Both the position numbers and the translations under genes were made by a program. Below, in pieces: positions 25,049 to 34,404 of a stretch of 64,000 nt of DNA (positions are counted from its first letter, which is position 1; every line of letters starts with the position of its first letter). A model generated the notes under the pieces. That model saw only the letters and a list, made by a program, of their open reading frames with translations. It was not told the DNA's origin and did no database searches. The DNA lies in contig JAEPOO010000005.1 in NCBI GenBank assembly GCA_017642855.1, positions 1-64,000 on the forward strand, read 5' to 3'. This DNA is from Pseudomonadales bacterium. Lineage in GTDB: Bacteria; Pseudomonadota; Gammaproteobacteria; Pseudomonadales; Azotimanducaceae.

Positions 25049-25954
25049 ATGACTGACTATCGTGAATCAGACGTTCCTGACCAATCGGGAAAAACCATCC
25101 TCGTAACCGGCGCCAATACTGGAATCGGCTACGACGCTGCACGGGTGCTCGCAGCGAGAGGCGCCCGTGTGCTTTTAGGATGTCGCTCTGAAGAAAAAGC
25201 AGATGAAGCGATCAACAAGATCAAGGCACTGCACCCTGATGCAGATGTTCGATGGATTCCTTTGGATCTGGCCAGCCTTAAGTCAGTTGAGGAGGCGGCC
25301 AACCAGGTAAAAGAAGAGCCTCAGCTGGATGGGCTCATCAACAACGCTGGCGTCATGGTCCCACCAAAGATGGAAACTGCCGACGGGTTTGAGCTGCAGT
25401 TTGGGGTGAATCATCTGGGGCACTTTGCTCTGACCGGACACCTGATGGAGATGCTAAAAGATCGCCCGGGAGCACGCATCGTTAATGTCAGCAGCCTTGC
25501 TCACAGGAACGGTCGCATCCACTACGATGACATTCATGCTGAAAAGTCCTACAACCGGATGGAACGATATGGCATGAGTAAATTCGCCAATATCCTGTTT
25601 ACCTACGAACTACAGCGTAAACTTGAGGCCGCAAACTCCGCCGCGATTTCTGTGGCCTGTCATCCGGGCGGATCATCGACTGAGCTGGGTCGGCACATAC
25701 CTCCAGTCTTCGCCGTGCTGTTCCTGCCGCTCGCTCTGATCATGAATTCATCCGCTGAAGGCGCACTTCCAACACTTCTGGCAGCAACAGGCGACGACGT
25801 CGCCGGTGGTGACTATTTCGGGCCAATGAAAATGGGTGAGATGAGACACTCCGCTCACAAAGTGAACACCATTCCTGCATCCAAAGACGCCGCTGATGCA
25901 GCACGGCTTTGGGATGTATCTACAGAACTCACCGGGGTTAGTTACTCCATCTAA
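25049..25954 (+). CDS. SDR oxidoreductase, retinol-dehydrogenase-like
   Basis: 301 residues. TGANTGIG nucleotide-binding motif, INNAGVM, VNVSSLAH with catalytic Ser, and YGMSK. The FGVNHLGHFALT block and long C-terminus are characteristic of the RDH/WWOX-like extended group. Third gene of the operon, 17 bases after the P450; likely oxidises an alcohol made by the oxygenases. Confidence 0.9.
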   Translation: MTDYRESDVPDQSGKTILVTGANTGIGYDAARVLAARGARVLLGCRSEEKADEAINKIKALHPDADVRWIPLDLASLKSVEEAANQVKEEPQLDGLINNAGVMVPPKMETADGFELQFGVNHLGHFALTGHLMEMLKDRPGARIVNVSSLAHRNGRIHYDDIHAEKSYNRMERYGMSKFANILFTYELQRKLEAANSAAISVACHPGGSSTELGRHIPPVFAVLFLPLALIMNSSAEGALPTLLAATGDDVAGGDYFGPMKMGEMRHSAHKVNTIPASKDAADAARLWDVSTELTGVSYSI

Positions 25955-25980
25955 CAACCGCCAGCCAATAAGGAAGAACC

Positions 25981-26946
25981 ATGAGCAAACCATTTCGATT
26001 TGGCGTCCAGTCATTTAATGCCGATTCTGCAGAGGACTGGGCGGGTCAGGTGCAGAGAGCCGAAGAGCTGGGTTACTCAGCGTTTCATCTCGCAGATCAC
26101 ATTCTTGGACCGGGTCCTGCTTTGGAGAAAGCCAATCATCCCGAACAGAATCTGGCGGCCATTCCTGCAATGGCCTATGCCGCAGCGGTCACCAAGAGCA
26201 TCAACATCGGCTGTCGGGTTTTTTGTATCGATTACCACTTGCCGGTTGTGCTGATTAAGTCTGCCATGACCATCGATAAGCTTTCCGGCGGACGTCTTGA
26301 GTTTGGCCTCGGTGCCGGATGGATTACGGAAGAGTATCAGGCGCTGGGTATCACGAAAGACGAGCCCAGGATTCGGATCGACCGACTGGGAGATGTGATT
26401 GAGGGCGTCAAAGCTTTCTGTGGTGATGGTATGGCGGATCTCAGCAATGACACCATCAACTGGACTGACTTCAGCGGGGTCCCAAAACCCGTTTCAAAAC
26501 CGCCGATCATGATCGGTGGTGGGTCTCCAAGAATCCTGAGACTTGCCGGTAGAGAAGCAGATATCGTCAGTCTGAATTTCAACAATCGATCGGGGATGAT
26601 CGGACCGGATGGTGTCGGCATGTCTACCGAGGAAGAAACCAAGAAAAAGATGCGCTGGGTACGGGAAGGTGCTGGGGATCGATTCGATGACCTGGAAATC
26701 GAAATTGGTGCTTACTTCACGTTCGTGATGGATGATCCCTCACCCGTACTCGGCCAATTTGCACAGATGTTTGGGATGTCAGAGGATGACATGAGCAAAC
26801 ATCCGCATGCGCTGTTTGGCTCGGTTGAGGCGATTTGCGAAGAGCTCGAAAGACGAAGAGCACTTTTTGGCATCTCCTACATCACCGTAGGGAAAGACAA
26901 CATGGAAGCCTTTGCGCCTGTTGTAGAACGACTCAACGGAACGTAG
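25981..26946 (+). CDS. Luciferase-like (LLM) F420-dependent-type oxidoreductase
   Basis: 321 residues of the bacterial-luciferase TIM-barrel family. N-terminal RFGVQSF, ADHILGPGPALEKANHPEQN, GGRLEFGLGAGWITEEYQALG and PPIMIGGGSPRILRLAGREADIVSLNFN match the F420-dependent LLM subgroup. AAGGAAGAACC precedes the ATG. F420 versus FMN use cannot be settled from sequence. In the operon it could do a reductive or Baeyer-Villiger-like step. Confidence 0.88.
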   Translation: MSKPFRFGVQSFNADSAEDWAGQVQRAEELGYSAFHLADHILGPGPALEKANHPEQNLAAIPAMAYAAAVTKSINIGCRVFCIDYHLPVVLIKSAMTIDKLSGGRLEFGLGAGWITEEYQALGITKDEPRIRIDRLGDVIEGVKAFCGDGMADLSNDTINWTDFSGVPKPVSKPPIMIGGGSPRILRLAGREADIVSLNFNNRSGMIGPDGVGMSTEEETKKKMRWVREGAGDRFDDLEIEIGAYFTFVMDDPSPVLGQFAQMFGMSEDDMSKHPHALFGSVEAICEELERRRALFGISYITVGKDNMEAFAPVVERLNGT

Positions 26947-27007
26947 CCGTTGATGCTTCAACCTGCTTTAATCGAGAAACAACAAAAAGAACGACCCGGA
27001 GGGGAAT

Positions 27008-28084
27008 ATGAAAGCTGCGATTTTTGAAGAAGCGAACAAACCACTCACGATCGAGGACGTCGACATCATTGACCCTCGAGCGGGTGAAGTACTTGTCAGA
27101 ACCAGCTGCTCCGGTGTCTGTCATTCGGACCTGCACTTCGTTGATGGTTTGTGGCAACTACCCATGTCATGTGTACTCGGACACGAGGCTGCCGGCATCG
27201 TAGAAGCCACCGGAGAAGGCGTCACCTATGTCCAGCCCGGAGACCGGGTCATCATGAGTTTCCGGCCCTTCTGCGGGAAGTGTTACTACTGTTTGAGCGG
27301 CAAACCAAATCTATGCAACGACCCTGAGATTGGCGCTGCTTCAGCAACGCGTCTTACCCGAAATGGACAACCACTGCTCCAATTCGCGTCAGTCGGCTCG
27401 TTTGCAGAAATGATGGTGACCAGCGAGAACGGCGTCGTAAAAATTCCAGAAGAAATGCCGATGGCTGAAGCAGCGCTTATTGGCTGTGGCGTTATGACCG
27501 GTGTCGGCGCTGCGCTTTACACTGCACAAGTGCCTGGCGGATCGACGGTGGCCGTCATTGGTTGTGGTGGTATTGGCCTGAACATCATTCAAGGATGTCG
27601 AATCGCAGGGGCTGCCAACATTATCGCGATCGACATCATGGATTCAAAGCTTGAGATGGCGAGCCAATTTGGCGCCACTCACACCATCAATTCAAAAGAA
27701 ACCGATCTCGATGAAGCCATTGCTGAAATGACGAAAGGTGAGCTGGTTGAATTCGCCTTCGAAGCCATTGGCGTTCCTGCTGCGGCCACTCAGGCATTCA
27801 ACATTACAAGACCTGGCGGCACGACAGTTGTCGTTGGCATGCACCCACTGGGTTCCGAGATTGCAGTTCCAGGGCCCGCGTTCCTCCAAGAGAAGAAACT
27901 CATCGGTTGCATGTACGGCTCGACTCGTTTCCGTGAGCACATGCCGAAGTTGATTGATTTGTTCCTGCAGGATCGATTGGACCTTACCAGCCTGGTTTCA
28001 AGGCGACTCAAACTTGAGGACGTCAATGAAGCATTCCGCTCCATGAAAGCAGGCGAGGTTGCCCGATCGGTATTGGAGTTCTAA
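27008..28084 (+). CDS. Zinc-dependent alcohol dehydrogenase (class III-like MDR)
   Basis: 358 residues. Catalytic zinc ligands in CSGVCHSDLHFV and GHEAAGIV, structural zinc cluster CGKCYYCLSGKPNLC, Rossmann motif VIGCGGIGLNIIQG. GGAGGGG precedes the ATG. Last gene of the catabolic operon; similar to S-(hydroxymethyl)glutathione or aryl/acyclic alcohol dehydrogenases. It probably oxidises an alcohol intermediate of the pathway. Confidence 0.93.
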   Translation: MKAAIFEEANKPLTIEDVDIIDPRAGEVLVRTSCSGVCHSDLHFVDGLWQLPMSCVLGHEAAGIVEATGEGVTYVQPGDRVIMSFRPFCGKCYYCLSGKPNLCNDPEIGAASATRLTRNGQPLLQFASVGSFAEMMVTSENGVVKIPEEMPMAEAALIGCGVMTGVGAALYTAQVPGGSTVAVIGCGGIGLNIIQGCRIAGAANIIAIDIMDSKLEMASQFGATHTINSKETDLDEAIAEMTKGELVEFAFEAIGVPAAATQAFNITRPGGTTVVVGMHPLGSEIAVPGPAFLQEKKLIGCMYGSTRFREHMPKLIDLFLQDRLDLTSLVSRRLKLEDVNEAFRSMKAGEVARSVLEF

Positions 28085-28087
28085 AAC

Positions 28088-28297
28088 CTAGGCGTATATT
28101 GGCGGCTTTCTGATGATGTACTTCATAAAGCCGTCAGGATCGCCATAGTGATCGACGATCGTGGTTTGTTTTGGCGGTATGCCAATGGCTGCGTCAACAA
28201 CACCAGCCATAACCCTTTGATCCTGAGGAAAGTTCTCGCCCTGGAAAACTCCGAGAAAGAGAATAAGCACAAAAGTTGGCAGAGCTAAGTTACGCAT
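28088..28297 (-). CDS. Small secreted hypothetical protein
   Basis: 69 residues from ATG 28297 (an ATG at 28306 adds three). MRNLALPTFVLILFLGVFQG is a plausible signal peptide; the mature part is about 50 residues (ENFPQDQRVMAGVVDAAIG, PPKQTTIVDHYGDPDG). No ribosome site stands out. It lies 3 bases beyond the alcohol dehydrogenase stop, convergent. Could be chance. Confidence 0.45.
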   Translation of the reverse strand: MRNLALPTFVLILFLGVFQGENFPQDQRVMAGVVDAAIGIPPKQTTIVDHYGDPDGFMKYIIRKPPIYA

Positions 28298-28445
28298 GCC
28301 GGGCATGGTACGGAGTCCAACTCGTCACCTCTATAGCGTGGCAGTAAACCTCATCGAAACTTAACCATTCTTAACAATATCTTTACGTTTGACTTCATCA
28401 GACTATTGCCTGAGCATCCGATCGATCACTTCGGAGGAAAAGGTC

Positions 28446-28967
28446 ATGGCAACAGATCGCCTGGAAGCAGCTGCTGACAAGCTCGAAATCATGCAGCTTT
28501 CAGCTACCTACATGCGAGGTCTGGATCGACTGGACGGTGAATTGGAACGTGCTGTGTTTTGGGATGACGCGTGGTGTTCTTATGGCACCTATGAAGGGGG
28601 GCCCGACAAATTCGTCGAATATTGCATGCAGGCACTGAAGATTCATGGATCTAATCAACATATGTTGGGTCAGATCACCGTTGAGCTGGAAGGTGAAGAG
28701 GCTTTCGGCGAAGTCTATTACCAGGCATACCATCGCATCCAGAACGAACAGGGTGAAGCTCGCGACATGTTTATCAGCGGTCGCTATGTGGATCGCTATG
28801 AACGTCGAGATGGTATATGGAAGATCGCCTATCGCAGCGAACTCGTCGATTGGGTTCGCGATGAGGCAGCCGCAGACGATTGGTTTGCCGACTCCCCGAT
28901 GATTTTGGGAGCCCGCAAACCTGACGACCCTCTCTACAATCGCGAAGCAATGCGCAAAACTTCATGA
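28446..28967 (+). CDS. SnoaL-like (NTF2-fold) protein
   Basis: 173 residues from ATG 28446, chosen because GGAGG lies 10 bases upstream. LEIMQLSATYMRGLDRLDGE, GQITVELEGEEAFGEVYYQAYHR and SGRYVDRYERRDGIWKIAYR match SnoaL_4 small alpha/beta barrel proteins, used as hydratases, isomerases or dehydrogenase partners in catabolic clusters. Next to the oxygenase operon, so a pathway role is plausible. Confidence 0.85.
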   Translation: MATDRLEAAADKLEIMQLSATYMRGLDRLDGELERAVFWDDAWCSYGTYEGGPDKFVEYCMQALKIHGSNQHMLGQITVELEGEEAFGEVYYQAYHRIQNEQGEARDMFISGRYVDRYERRDGIWKIAYRSELVDWVRDEAAADDWFADSPMILGARKPDDPLYNREAMRKTS

Positions 28968-29377
28968 AATCAGATCTACCAGCCGAGCTACTGCAGGCCT
29001 ATCTGGAGACAGACTACTTTGTTTCTGATGACCCACCACTCATGTTGCGAATCGGCGAGGAAAACGATGACGCGAAGATTCTGCTCGCAAGCTTCGGTGT
29101 TACCACATCAGCCTTGATCACTGCGTGGAATCCCGGGAGCGAAGTCCTCAGCGAGGATGAAAATGACAGCAGACAGGCTGCGCTGCTGGGCGAGATTGAA
29201 TCGAAACGCCTGAATTATCTTGTCGGCTACGGAGAGCGCCAGGACTGGCTGGAATACAGCTACCTGGTCCTTGGTATCACTCGAGATGAAGCCAATGAGT
29301 TAGCTGAACAGTTTGGTCAGAACGCCTATGTCTGGATTGATCAAGAAGGGGTGCCGGAGCTCATTACTCTCGCCTGA
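28964..29377 (+). CDS. DUF3293 family protein
   Basis: 137 residues matching DUF3293 (PF11697): LITAWNPGSEVLSEDEND, LVGYGERQDWLEYSYLVLGITRDEANELAEQFGQNAYVW. Start ATG overlaps the previous TGA (ATGA), so translation is coupled. Family function unknown. Confidence 0.85.
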   Translation: MKSDLPAELLQAYLETDYFVSDDPPLMLRIGEENDDAKILLASFGVTTSALITAWNPGSEVLSEDENDSRQAALLGEIESKRLNYLVGYGERQDWLEYSYLVLGITRDEANELAEQFGQNAYVWIDQEGVPELITLA

Positions 29378-29700
29378 GCCGCTTTTCCCTGACCACCGGA
29401 CACCCAGTCCTTAACGCAACTCAGGCAACGTACCGGGCTTAAAACCGAGGTAAACGGCTATCAGCGAAGGCAAGCCGACAGGGATTTTCGATGAGGACAA
29501 GCTTGTCGTCAGCCGAATCGTGTTCGTTAACCAGCCCCATGCCTGCGGGTCTGTGATCGCAGCGGCGAAACGCCCCCATGTCGTTCATTGCATGCTGGAT
29601 CAGTGACGACTGCGGCATTGTCATGGCACCCTGAACCCCCGACCGGCCATCAAAGCAAGAACTTGTATTTGAAGCGGCTTTCCTTATATTGCGCGACGTG
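29378..29700. other. Intergenic gap
   Basis: About 320 bases. A minus-strand frame runs through it into the next gene, but it reads antisense to that gene's signal peptide and has no start signal. I see no terminator, RNA or repeat of note; it presumably holds the promoter of the outer-membrane protein gene. Confidence 0.5.
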
Positions 29701-30690
29701 ATGTCCAGAATATTTTTAATCGCCATTCTCACGTCCCTTGTCGCTTTCCCACAAAGCAGCCCAGCGGATCTGTTTGAACCCTTTTCAACGTCCAATCTGA
29801 ACCCCTTTGTGCAAGTGTTTGGCATTCCAGCCACTCGCTCTGCGTATCAGGCCGCTGATGGCCAGCTTAACTGGCATCTGCAGACTGAAATCGCCAACAA
29901 CTTCACCGAATCGAGAGAGGATAACGAGGTCATTTCCATCGACGGAGAGACCTGGCGAACCAATTTGAGTCTGCGTTACGGCATGACCGAGCGTTGGGAG
30001 ATCGCTCTGGATGTCCCCTATATGCGACACGATGGTGGCTCACTGGATAGCTTTATTGAGGATTGGCACGGCTGGTTTGGTCTGCCCAATGGCGGCCGAG
30101 AGGATGTGATGGATGATCAGCTGACCTACCTGTACCAGCTGAATGGCATCACCCAGGTCGATTTGAGAGATTCCGTCTCAGGCATCGGTGATGTCAGTCT
30201 GTCTGTTAGCTATCTGCTCGGTAAAGAAGCAGACAAGTCATGGGGTGTTCGCGCTGGTGTGAAACTACCAACCGGTGATCCTGATGATCTGACGGGCTCC
30301 GACGGTACGGACGTATTCATGAGTCTGCACCTCAGCGATGCCAGCTTCTTTCGTCATAACGACTGGTATTTCCACGGCAGCATCGGCTTGATGGTGCCCG
30401 GCGACGGCGACATCATTGAAGAGACGTTGGAAGATTACGTTGTGTTCGGTTCAACCACGGTCGCATGGCACAGCTGGAAGAAGGTCTCCCTAAAGGCACA
30501 ACTGGACTTTCACTCAGCCATGTATGACAGCGATTTTAAGGAACTCGATGAGTTCGCAGTGCAGCTGGTCCTGGGTGGGTCTGTTGAACTCGGCGAAAAA
30601 CTTCTACTGGACATCTCCGTGTCCGAAGACATCGTGACAGATGCGTCACCCGACGTTGTGTTTCAGCTTGGGCTTCGTTCCCGCTTCTAG
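29701..30690 (+). CDS. DUF3187-type outer-membrane beta-barrel protein
   Basis: 329 residues from ATG 29701 with signal peptide MSRIFLIAILTSLVAFPQSSPA. The mature protein has alternating amphipathic strands, GIGDVSLSVSYLLG and VRAGVKLPTGDPDDLTGSDGTDVF, and ends in LGLRSRF with a terminal Phe, as in outer-membrane barrels. The pattern matches DUF3187. TTG 29689 and GTG 29698 are alternative starts. Function unknown. Confidence 0.83.
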   Translation: MSRIFLIAILTSLVAFPQSSPADLFEPFSTSNLNPFVQVFGIPATRSAYQAADGQLNWHLQTEIANNFTESREDNEVISIDGETWRTNLSLRYGMTERWEIALDVPYMRHDGGSLDSFIEDWHGWFGLPNGGREDVMDDQLTYLYQLNGITQVDLRDSVSGIGDVSLSVSYLLGKEADKSWGVRAGVKLPTGDPDDLTGSDGTDVFMSLHLSDASFFRHNDWYFHGSIGLMVPGDGDIIEETLEDYVVFGSTTVAWHSWKKVSLKAQLDFHSAMYDSDFKELDEFAVQLVLGGSVELGEKLLLDISVSEDIVTDASPDVVFQLGLRSRF

Positions 30691-30696
30691 GTATTT

Positions 30697-31449
30697 CTAA
30701 CCCCTGCCGATATAAGGCATCTTCGATGCCATGATCGTCATGAACTGCACGTTGGATTCCAGCGGCAACTGAGCAATCTGTACGACCGACTGCGCAACAT
30801 GCTGCACATCCATGGTTGGTTCAGCCTTGATACCGCCATCTGCCTGGGGCACTCCGTCACCCATCCTCGCGGTCATTTCCGTGAGCGCATTGCCGATATC
30901 AATCTGGCTACAAACAATATTGTAGGGTCGACCGTCCAGCGAAGTAGATTTGGTTAAGCCGGTGACCGCATGTTTGCTCGCCGTGTACGGCGCTGACCAG
31001 GGTCTGGGCACGTGAGCGGAAATCGATCCATTGTTGATAATGCGACCGCCCATTGGCGCCTGTGACTTCATAATCCGAAACGCCTGCTGGGTGCACAGGA
31101 AAGTGCCCGTCAGGTTCACATCCACTACTCGTCGCCAGTCAGCTTCAGACAAGTCTTCAAGTGGCTTGGGTGGCGCGCCACCTCCCGCGTTGTTGAACAA
31201 CACATCTAACCTGCCGAAGTTATCTTTGACGCTTTGAAACAGCGCATCAACAGAACTTGAGTCAGAAACATCCGACGCCACTACCCGTGTCCGGCCGGCA
31301 CAGTCAGAGGCCACCACCTCAAGCAGCTCTTGCCGCCTGCCTGTCAGCACCACAGCAAAACCAGCCCGGGACAACGCCAACGCACATGCTTTTCCGATAC
31401 CGGTTCCTGCGCCGGTTACCAGCGCTACTTTTTCATCTTCACGACTCAT
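30697..31449 (-). CDS. SDR-family oxidoreductase
   Basis: 250 residues. TGAGTGIG, NNAGGG, NNGSISAHVPR with Ser, YTASK. C-terminal QLPLESNVQFMTIMASKMPYIGRG is typical of a 3-oxoacyl-reductase-like subgroup. ATG 31449 is preferred over GTG 31455. Divergent from the isomerase gene with only 47 bases between, so the promoters overlap. Substrate unknown. Confidence 0.9.
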   Translation of the reverse strand: MSREDEKVALVTGAGTGIGKACALALSRAGFAVVLTGRRQELLEVVASDCAGRTRVVASDVSDSSSVDALFQSVKDNFGRLDVLFNNAGGGAPPKPLEDLSEADWRRVVDVNLTGTFLCTQQAFRIMKSQAPMGGRIINNGSISAHVPRPWSAPYTASKHAVTGLTKSTSLDGRPYNIVCSQIDIGNALTEMTARMGDGVPQADGGIKAEPTMDVQHVAQSVVQIAQLPLESNVQFMTIMASKMPYIGRG

Positions 31450-31472
31450 CGTCACGCTTTACTCAAATCCAT

Positions 31473-31482
31473 ACATGCATGT
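31473..31482. promoter_or_regulatory. 10-bp palindrome in divergent promoter region
   Basis: ACATGCATGT, perfectly symmetric, centred in the 47-base gap between the SDR and the hydroxypyruvate isomerase-like gene. Short palindromes occur by chance; the position makes an operator possible. Confidence 0.25.
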
Positions 31483-31496
31483 TATGTTCACATGAT

Positions 31497-32270
31497 ATGC
31501 CAAAGTTTGCCGCCAATCTGACAACCATGTTCGCTGAGCTGCCATTTCAGGACCGGTTCAAGGCTGCTCGTGAATGTGGGTTCGAAGCCGTGGAGATTCT
31601 CGCACCCTACAGTTTTGAAATTCCAGAGCTGGAGAAGTTACTTCAGGAAAATCACCTGGAACTGCTGCTCATCAATATCTCTCCAGGAACCGCTGGCGAA
31701 ACTGGTCTTGCCGCCCTCCCTGGTAAAGAGCAAGCGTTCAAAGAGACGTTTGATGAAGCCTTGAACTACGCAACTGAGTTAGGGGCAAGAATGATTCATA
31801 CCCTTGCTGGTCGTTCAACGGAAAACATCACCGCGAGTTCAGAGATCTTCGTGAACAATCTGAAGTGGGCCGCAGAACAGGCACACAAATCAAACGTCAA
31901 TCTCATGCTGGAGCCACTTAACAACGTCGATGTTCCCGGGTATTTACATAGTCACTTAAGCAAAACCCGTGAACTCATCGAGACCATTAGCGCCGACAAT
32001 GTTCGGCTGCAATTCGATTTCTATCACCAACAGATTATGGAAGGGAATCTTGCCAGCAACCTGAAAGAGAACCTGGATATCATCGGTCACGTCCAGTTTT
32101 CCAGCGTACCGGGGCGACATGAGCCCCAGTATGGAGAGGTCAACGTTCCCTTCCTTTGTGACTATCTGGATGCGCTGGGATACAAGGGTTTTATTGGCTG
32201 CGAATACTCGGCAAAAACAGATACAAGGGATGGTTTAAGCTGGGCACACGCTTACGGCATTTGTGCTTAA
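31497..32270 (+). CDS. hyi: Hydroxypyruvate isomerase-like TIM-barrel protein
   Basis: 257 residues from ATG 31497, the normal length for hydroxypyruvate isomerase. It begins MPKFAANLTTMFAELPFQDRF and has LEPLNNVDVPGY, LQFDFYHQQIMEG, HVQFSSVPGRHEPQYGEV and GCEYSAKTDTRDGLSW, all characteristic of Hyi (hydroxypyruvate to tartronate semialdehyde); Glu and His residues in these blocks bind the divalent metal. No glyoxylate carboligase or tartronate reductase is next to it, so another sugar-acid substrate is possible. Confidence 0.88.
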   Translation: MPKFAANLTTMFAELPFQDRFKAARECGFEAVEILAPYSFEIPELEKLLQENHLELLLINISPGTAGETGLAALPGKEQAFKETFDEALNYATELGARMIHTLAGRSTENITASSEIFVNNLKWAAEQAHKSNVNLMLEPLNNVDVPGYLHSHLSKTRELIETISADNVRLQFDFYHQQIMEGNLASNLKENLDIIGHVQFSSVPGRHEPQYGEVNVPFLCDYLDALGYKGFIGCEYSAKTDTRDGLSWAHAYGICA

Positions 32271-32292
32271 ATAGCGTTCGAGGTACATCAAT

Positions 32293-33636
32293 ATGTCTCG
32301 TCTCATCCTCACAATCGCGTTTGCACTTCTTACGAGCCTCGCGCTCACTAACCAAGCTCAACTCGAAGAAACAACTTCCAGCCGTATCTGGCTCATCGAA
32401 ATCGATGGCGCCATTGGTCCTGCCACCAGTGACTATGTTTTACGAGGGTTTGAGCAGGCAAGTTCAAGCAACGCCAGCCTCATCGTTATTCGGATAAACA
32501 CCCCCGGTGGTCTGGACGGTGCCATGAGAGACATCATCCAGGGCATCTTATCCAGTGACATACCAGTGGTTTCATATGTGGGTCCAAAAGGCGCCCGAGC
32601 TGCCAGCGCCGGAACTTACATCGCCTATGCAAGCCACGTCGCCGCCATGGCGCCAGCCACGAACCTTGGCGCTTCAACGCCAGTCCAGATTGCTGCGCCC
32701 ACCATGCCGGCCACTGAAGAGCCCGCCAGTGCAGCAGAACCCTCAGCCATGGAAAAGAAAATGGTCAATGACGCCGCCGCCTATATTCGCGGACTGGCCG
32801 AGTTACGAGGTAGAAACGCTGCCTGGGCGGAAAAGTCTGTAAGACAGGGTGTCAGTCTGAACGCTGAAGCGGCGCTTGAAGAGAATGTGATCGACCTGGT
32901 GGTCGAAGACCTGGATACCCTCTTACAGGAATTGGATGGTCGGATCGTCAGCATCAAAGATCGGGAAATCACCCTGCAAACCAGAGATACTGAGCTGCAA
33001 CCTCATCTGCCCGACCTGCGCACAGAGATCCTCTCTATCTTGACCAATCCAAATGTCGTGATGATCCTTGGCATGATTGGCATCTACGGTATCATCCTTG
33101 AATTCTATAACCCGGGCTCGCTGATACCCGGCGTCATCGGAGTGATCTGCCTGTTACTTGCGGCTTATGCCGTGCAGCTACTGCCTTTAAACTACGCTGG
33201 GCTTGCATTACTGGTGCTTGGCATCGGACTGATGGTGGGTGAAGCGCTTGTGCCCAGCTTCGGAATACTGGGTATTGGGGGTGTGATCGCATTTTGTATT
33301 GGAGGACTTATGTTGTTTGACACCGAAATGGAAGCATTCCAGGTTGGTTTACCAACCATCGGCGCGACCGCCGTTGTGTCCGCGCTACTGATCTTCGCAA
33401 CCGTCAGTATTGCCATGAAGATACGAAACAAAAAAGTGACCACCGGCATGAGCGCGCTGATCGGCGAGCATGGCGAAGCGCTAAACGACTTTGGCAAAGA
33501 AGGGCAGGTTCGGGTCGGCGGCGAAATTTGGAGAGCGAAATCTAACGAGACTATTGAAGCAGGCGATACCGTCTCAGTTAAATCTGTAAACGGTCTGTTA
33601 ATGAACGTCACCAAAATAGAGACGAATAAAGGATAA
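32293..33636 (+). CDS. NfeD-type membrane serine protease (ClpP-class)
   Basis: 447 residues. Signal peptide, then a periplasmic ClpP-like protease domain with NTPGGLDGAMRDI and the catalytic Ser in PKGARAASAGTYI; Lys of the dyad lies downstream. Membrane helices (about 255-385) precede a C-terminal OB-fold NfeD domain (ALIGEHGEALN, GQVRVGGEIWRAKS). Such proteins cut and partner with stomatins; the slipin gene follows 5 bases later. Confidence 0.93.
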   Translation: MSRLILTIAFALLTSLALTNQAQLEETTSSRIWLIEIDGAIGPATSDYVLRGFEQASSSNASLIVIRINTPGGLDGAMRDIIQGILSSDIPVVSYVGPKGARAASAGTYIAYASHVAAMAPATNLGASTPVQIAAPTMPATEEPASAAEPSAMEKKMVNDAAAYIRGLAELRGRNAAWAEKSVRQGVSLNAEAALEENVIDLVVEDLDTLLQELDGRIVSIKDREITLQTRDTELQPHLPDLRTEILSILTNPNVVMILGMIGIYGIILEFYNPGSLIPGVIGVICLLLAAYAVQLLPLNYAGLALLVLGIGLMVGEALVPSFGILGIGGVIAFCIGGLMLFDTEMEAFQVGLPTIGATAVVSALLIFATVSIAMKIRNKKVTTGMSALIGEHGEALNDFGKEGQVRVGGEIWRAKSNETIEAGDTVSVKSVNGLLMNVTKIETNKG

Positions 33637-33641
33637 CTGTC

Positions 33642-34403
33642 ATGAACGAGTTTTGGATAGTGCTTGTCGTACTGCTGATCGGCCTTGCGTTTTACACCTT
33701 CCGTATTCTTCGGGAATACGAACGCGGCGTCATCTTCTTCCTGGGCCGCTTCCAGACCGTCAAAGGGCCAGGCTTGATCATTGTTATCCCGGGCGTACAG
33801 CAAATGGTGAAGGTTGACCTTCGAACCATGGTCTACGACGTGCCAACCCAGGATGTAATATCCAGAGACAACATCTCAGTCAAAGTCAGTGCGGTCATCT
33901 ATTTCCGAGTTATTGACGCGGAACGCGCCATCATCAATGTAGAAGACTTTTTCGAAGCCACAAGCCAGCTGGCACAAACGACACTACGTTCCATTTTGGG
34001 ACAGCACGAACTGGACGAGATGCTCGCACAACGGGACAAGATGAACGAAGGCATCCAGAAGCTGCTGGATGAACAGACCGAGAGCTGGGGCATCAAGGTT
34101 GCCAATGTCGAAATCAAACACATCGATATCGATGAATCGATGATTCGCGCTATTGCCAAGCAGGCGGAGGCTGAACGTGAGCGGCGGGCGAAAATCATTC
34201 ACGCAGGGGGTGAACTGGAAGCGAGTGAAAAACTGCTCGAAGCGGCGACAACGCTGGCCAACCAGCCTCAGGCTTTGCAGCTCAGATACATGCAGACGCT
34301 GACAGAAGTGGCCCGGGACCGAAGCTCAATCATCGTGTTTCCACTGCCGATTGATCTTATTGAAGCGTTCATGGATCGAGCAAAGAAAGATGATGATGCC
34401 TAG
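33642..34403 (+). CDS. Slipin / stomatin-like SPFH protein
   Basis: 253 residues: one N-terminal membrane helix, then the SPFH/band-7 domain (EYERGVIFFLGRF, GPGLIIVIPGVQQMVKVDLRT, QDVISRDNISVKVSAVIYF) and the coiled RAIAKQAEAERERRAKIIHAGGE segment. Inner-membrane oligomer acting with NfeD in membrane organisation or proteolysis. Same operon as nfeD. Confidence 0.94.
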   Translation: MNEFWIVLVVLLIGLAFYTFRILREYERGVIFFLGRFQTVKGPGLIIVIPGVQQMVKVDLRTMVYDVPTQDVISRDNISVKVSAVIYFRVIDAERAIINVEDFFEATSQLAQTTLRSILGQHELDEMLAQRDKMNEGIQKLLDEQTESWGIKVANVEIKHIDIDESMIRAIAKQAEAERERRAKIIHAGGELEASEKLLEAATTLANQPQALQLRYMQTLTEVARDRSSIIVFPLPIDLIEAFMDRAKKDDDA

Positions 34404-34404
34404 G

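Noticed and set aside
29439..29834. 131-residue minus-strand frame
   Set aside because: Half of it is antisense to the signal peptide and N-terminus of the DUF3187 gene; no start signal or family features.
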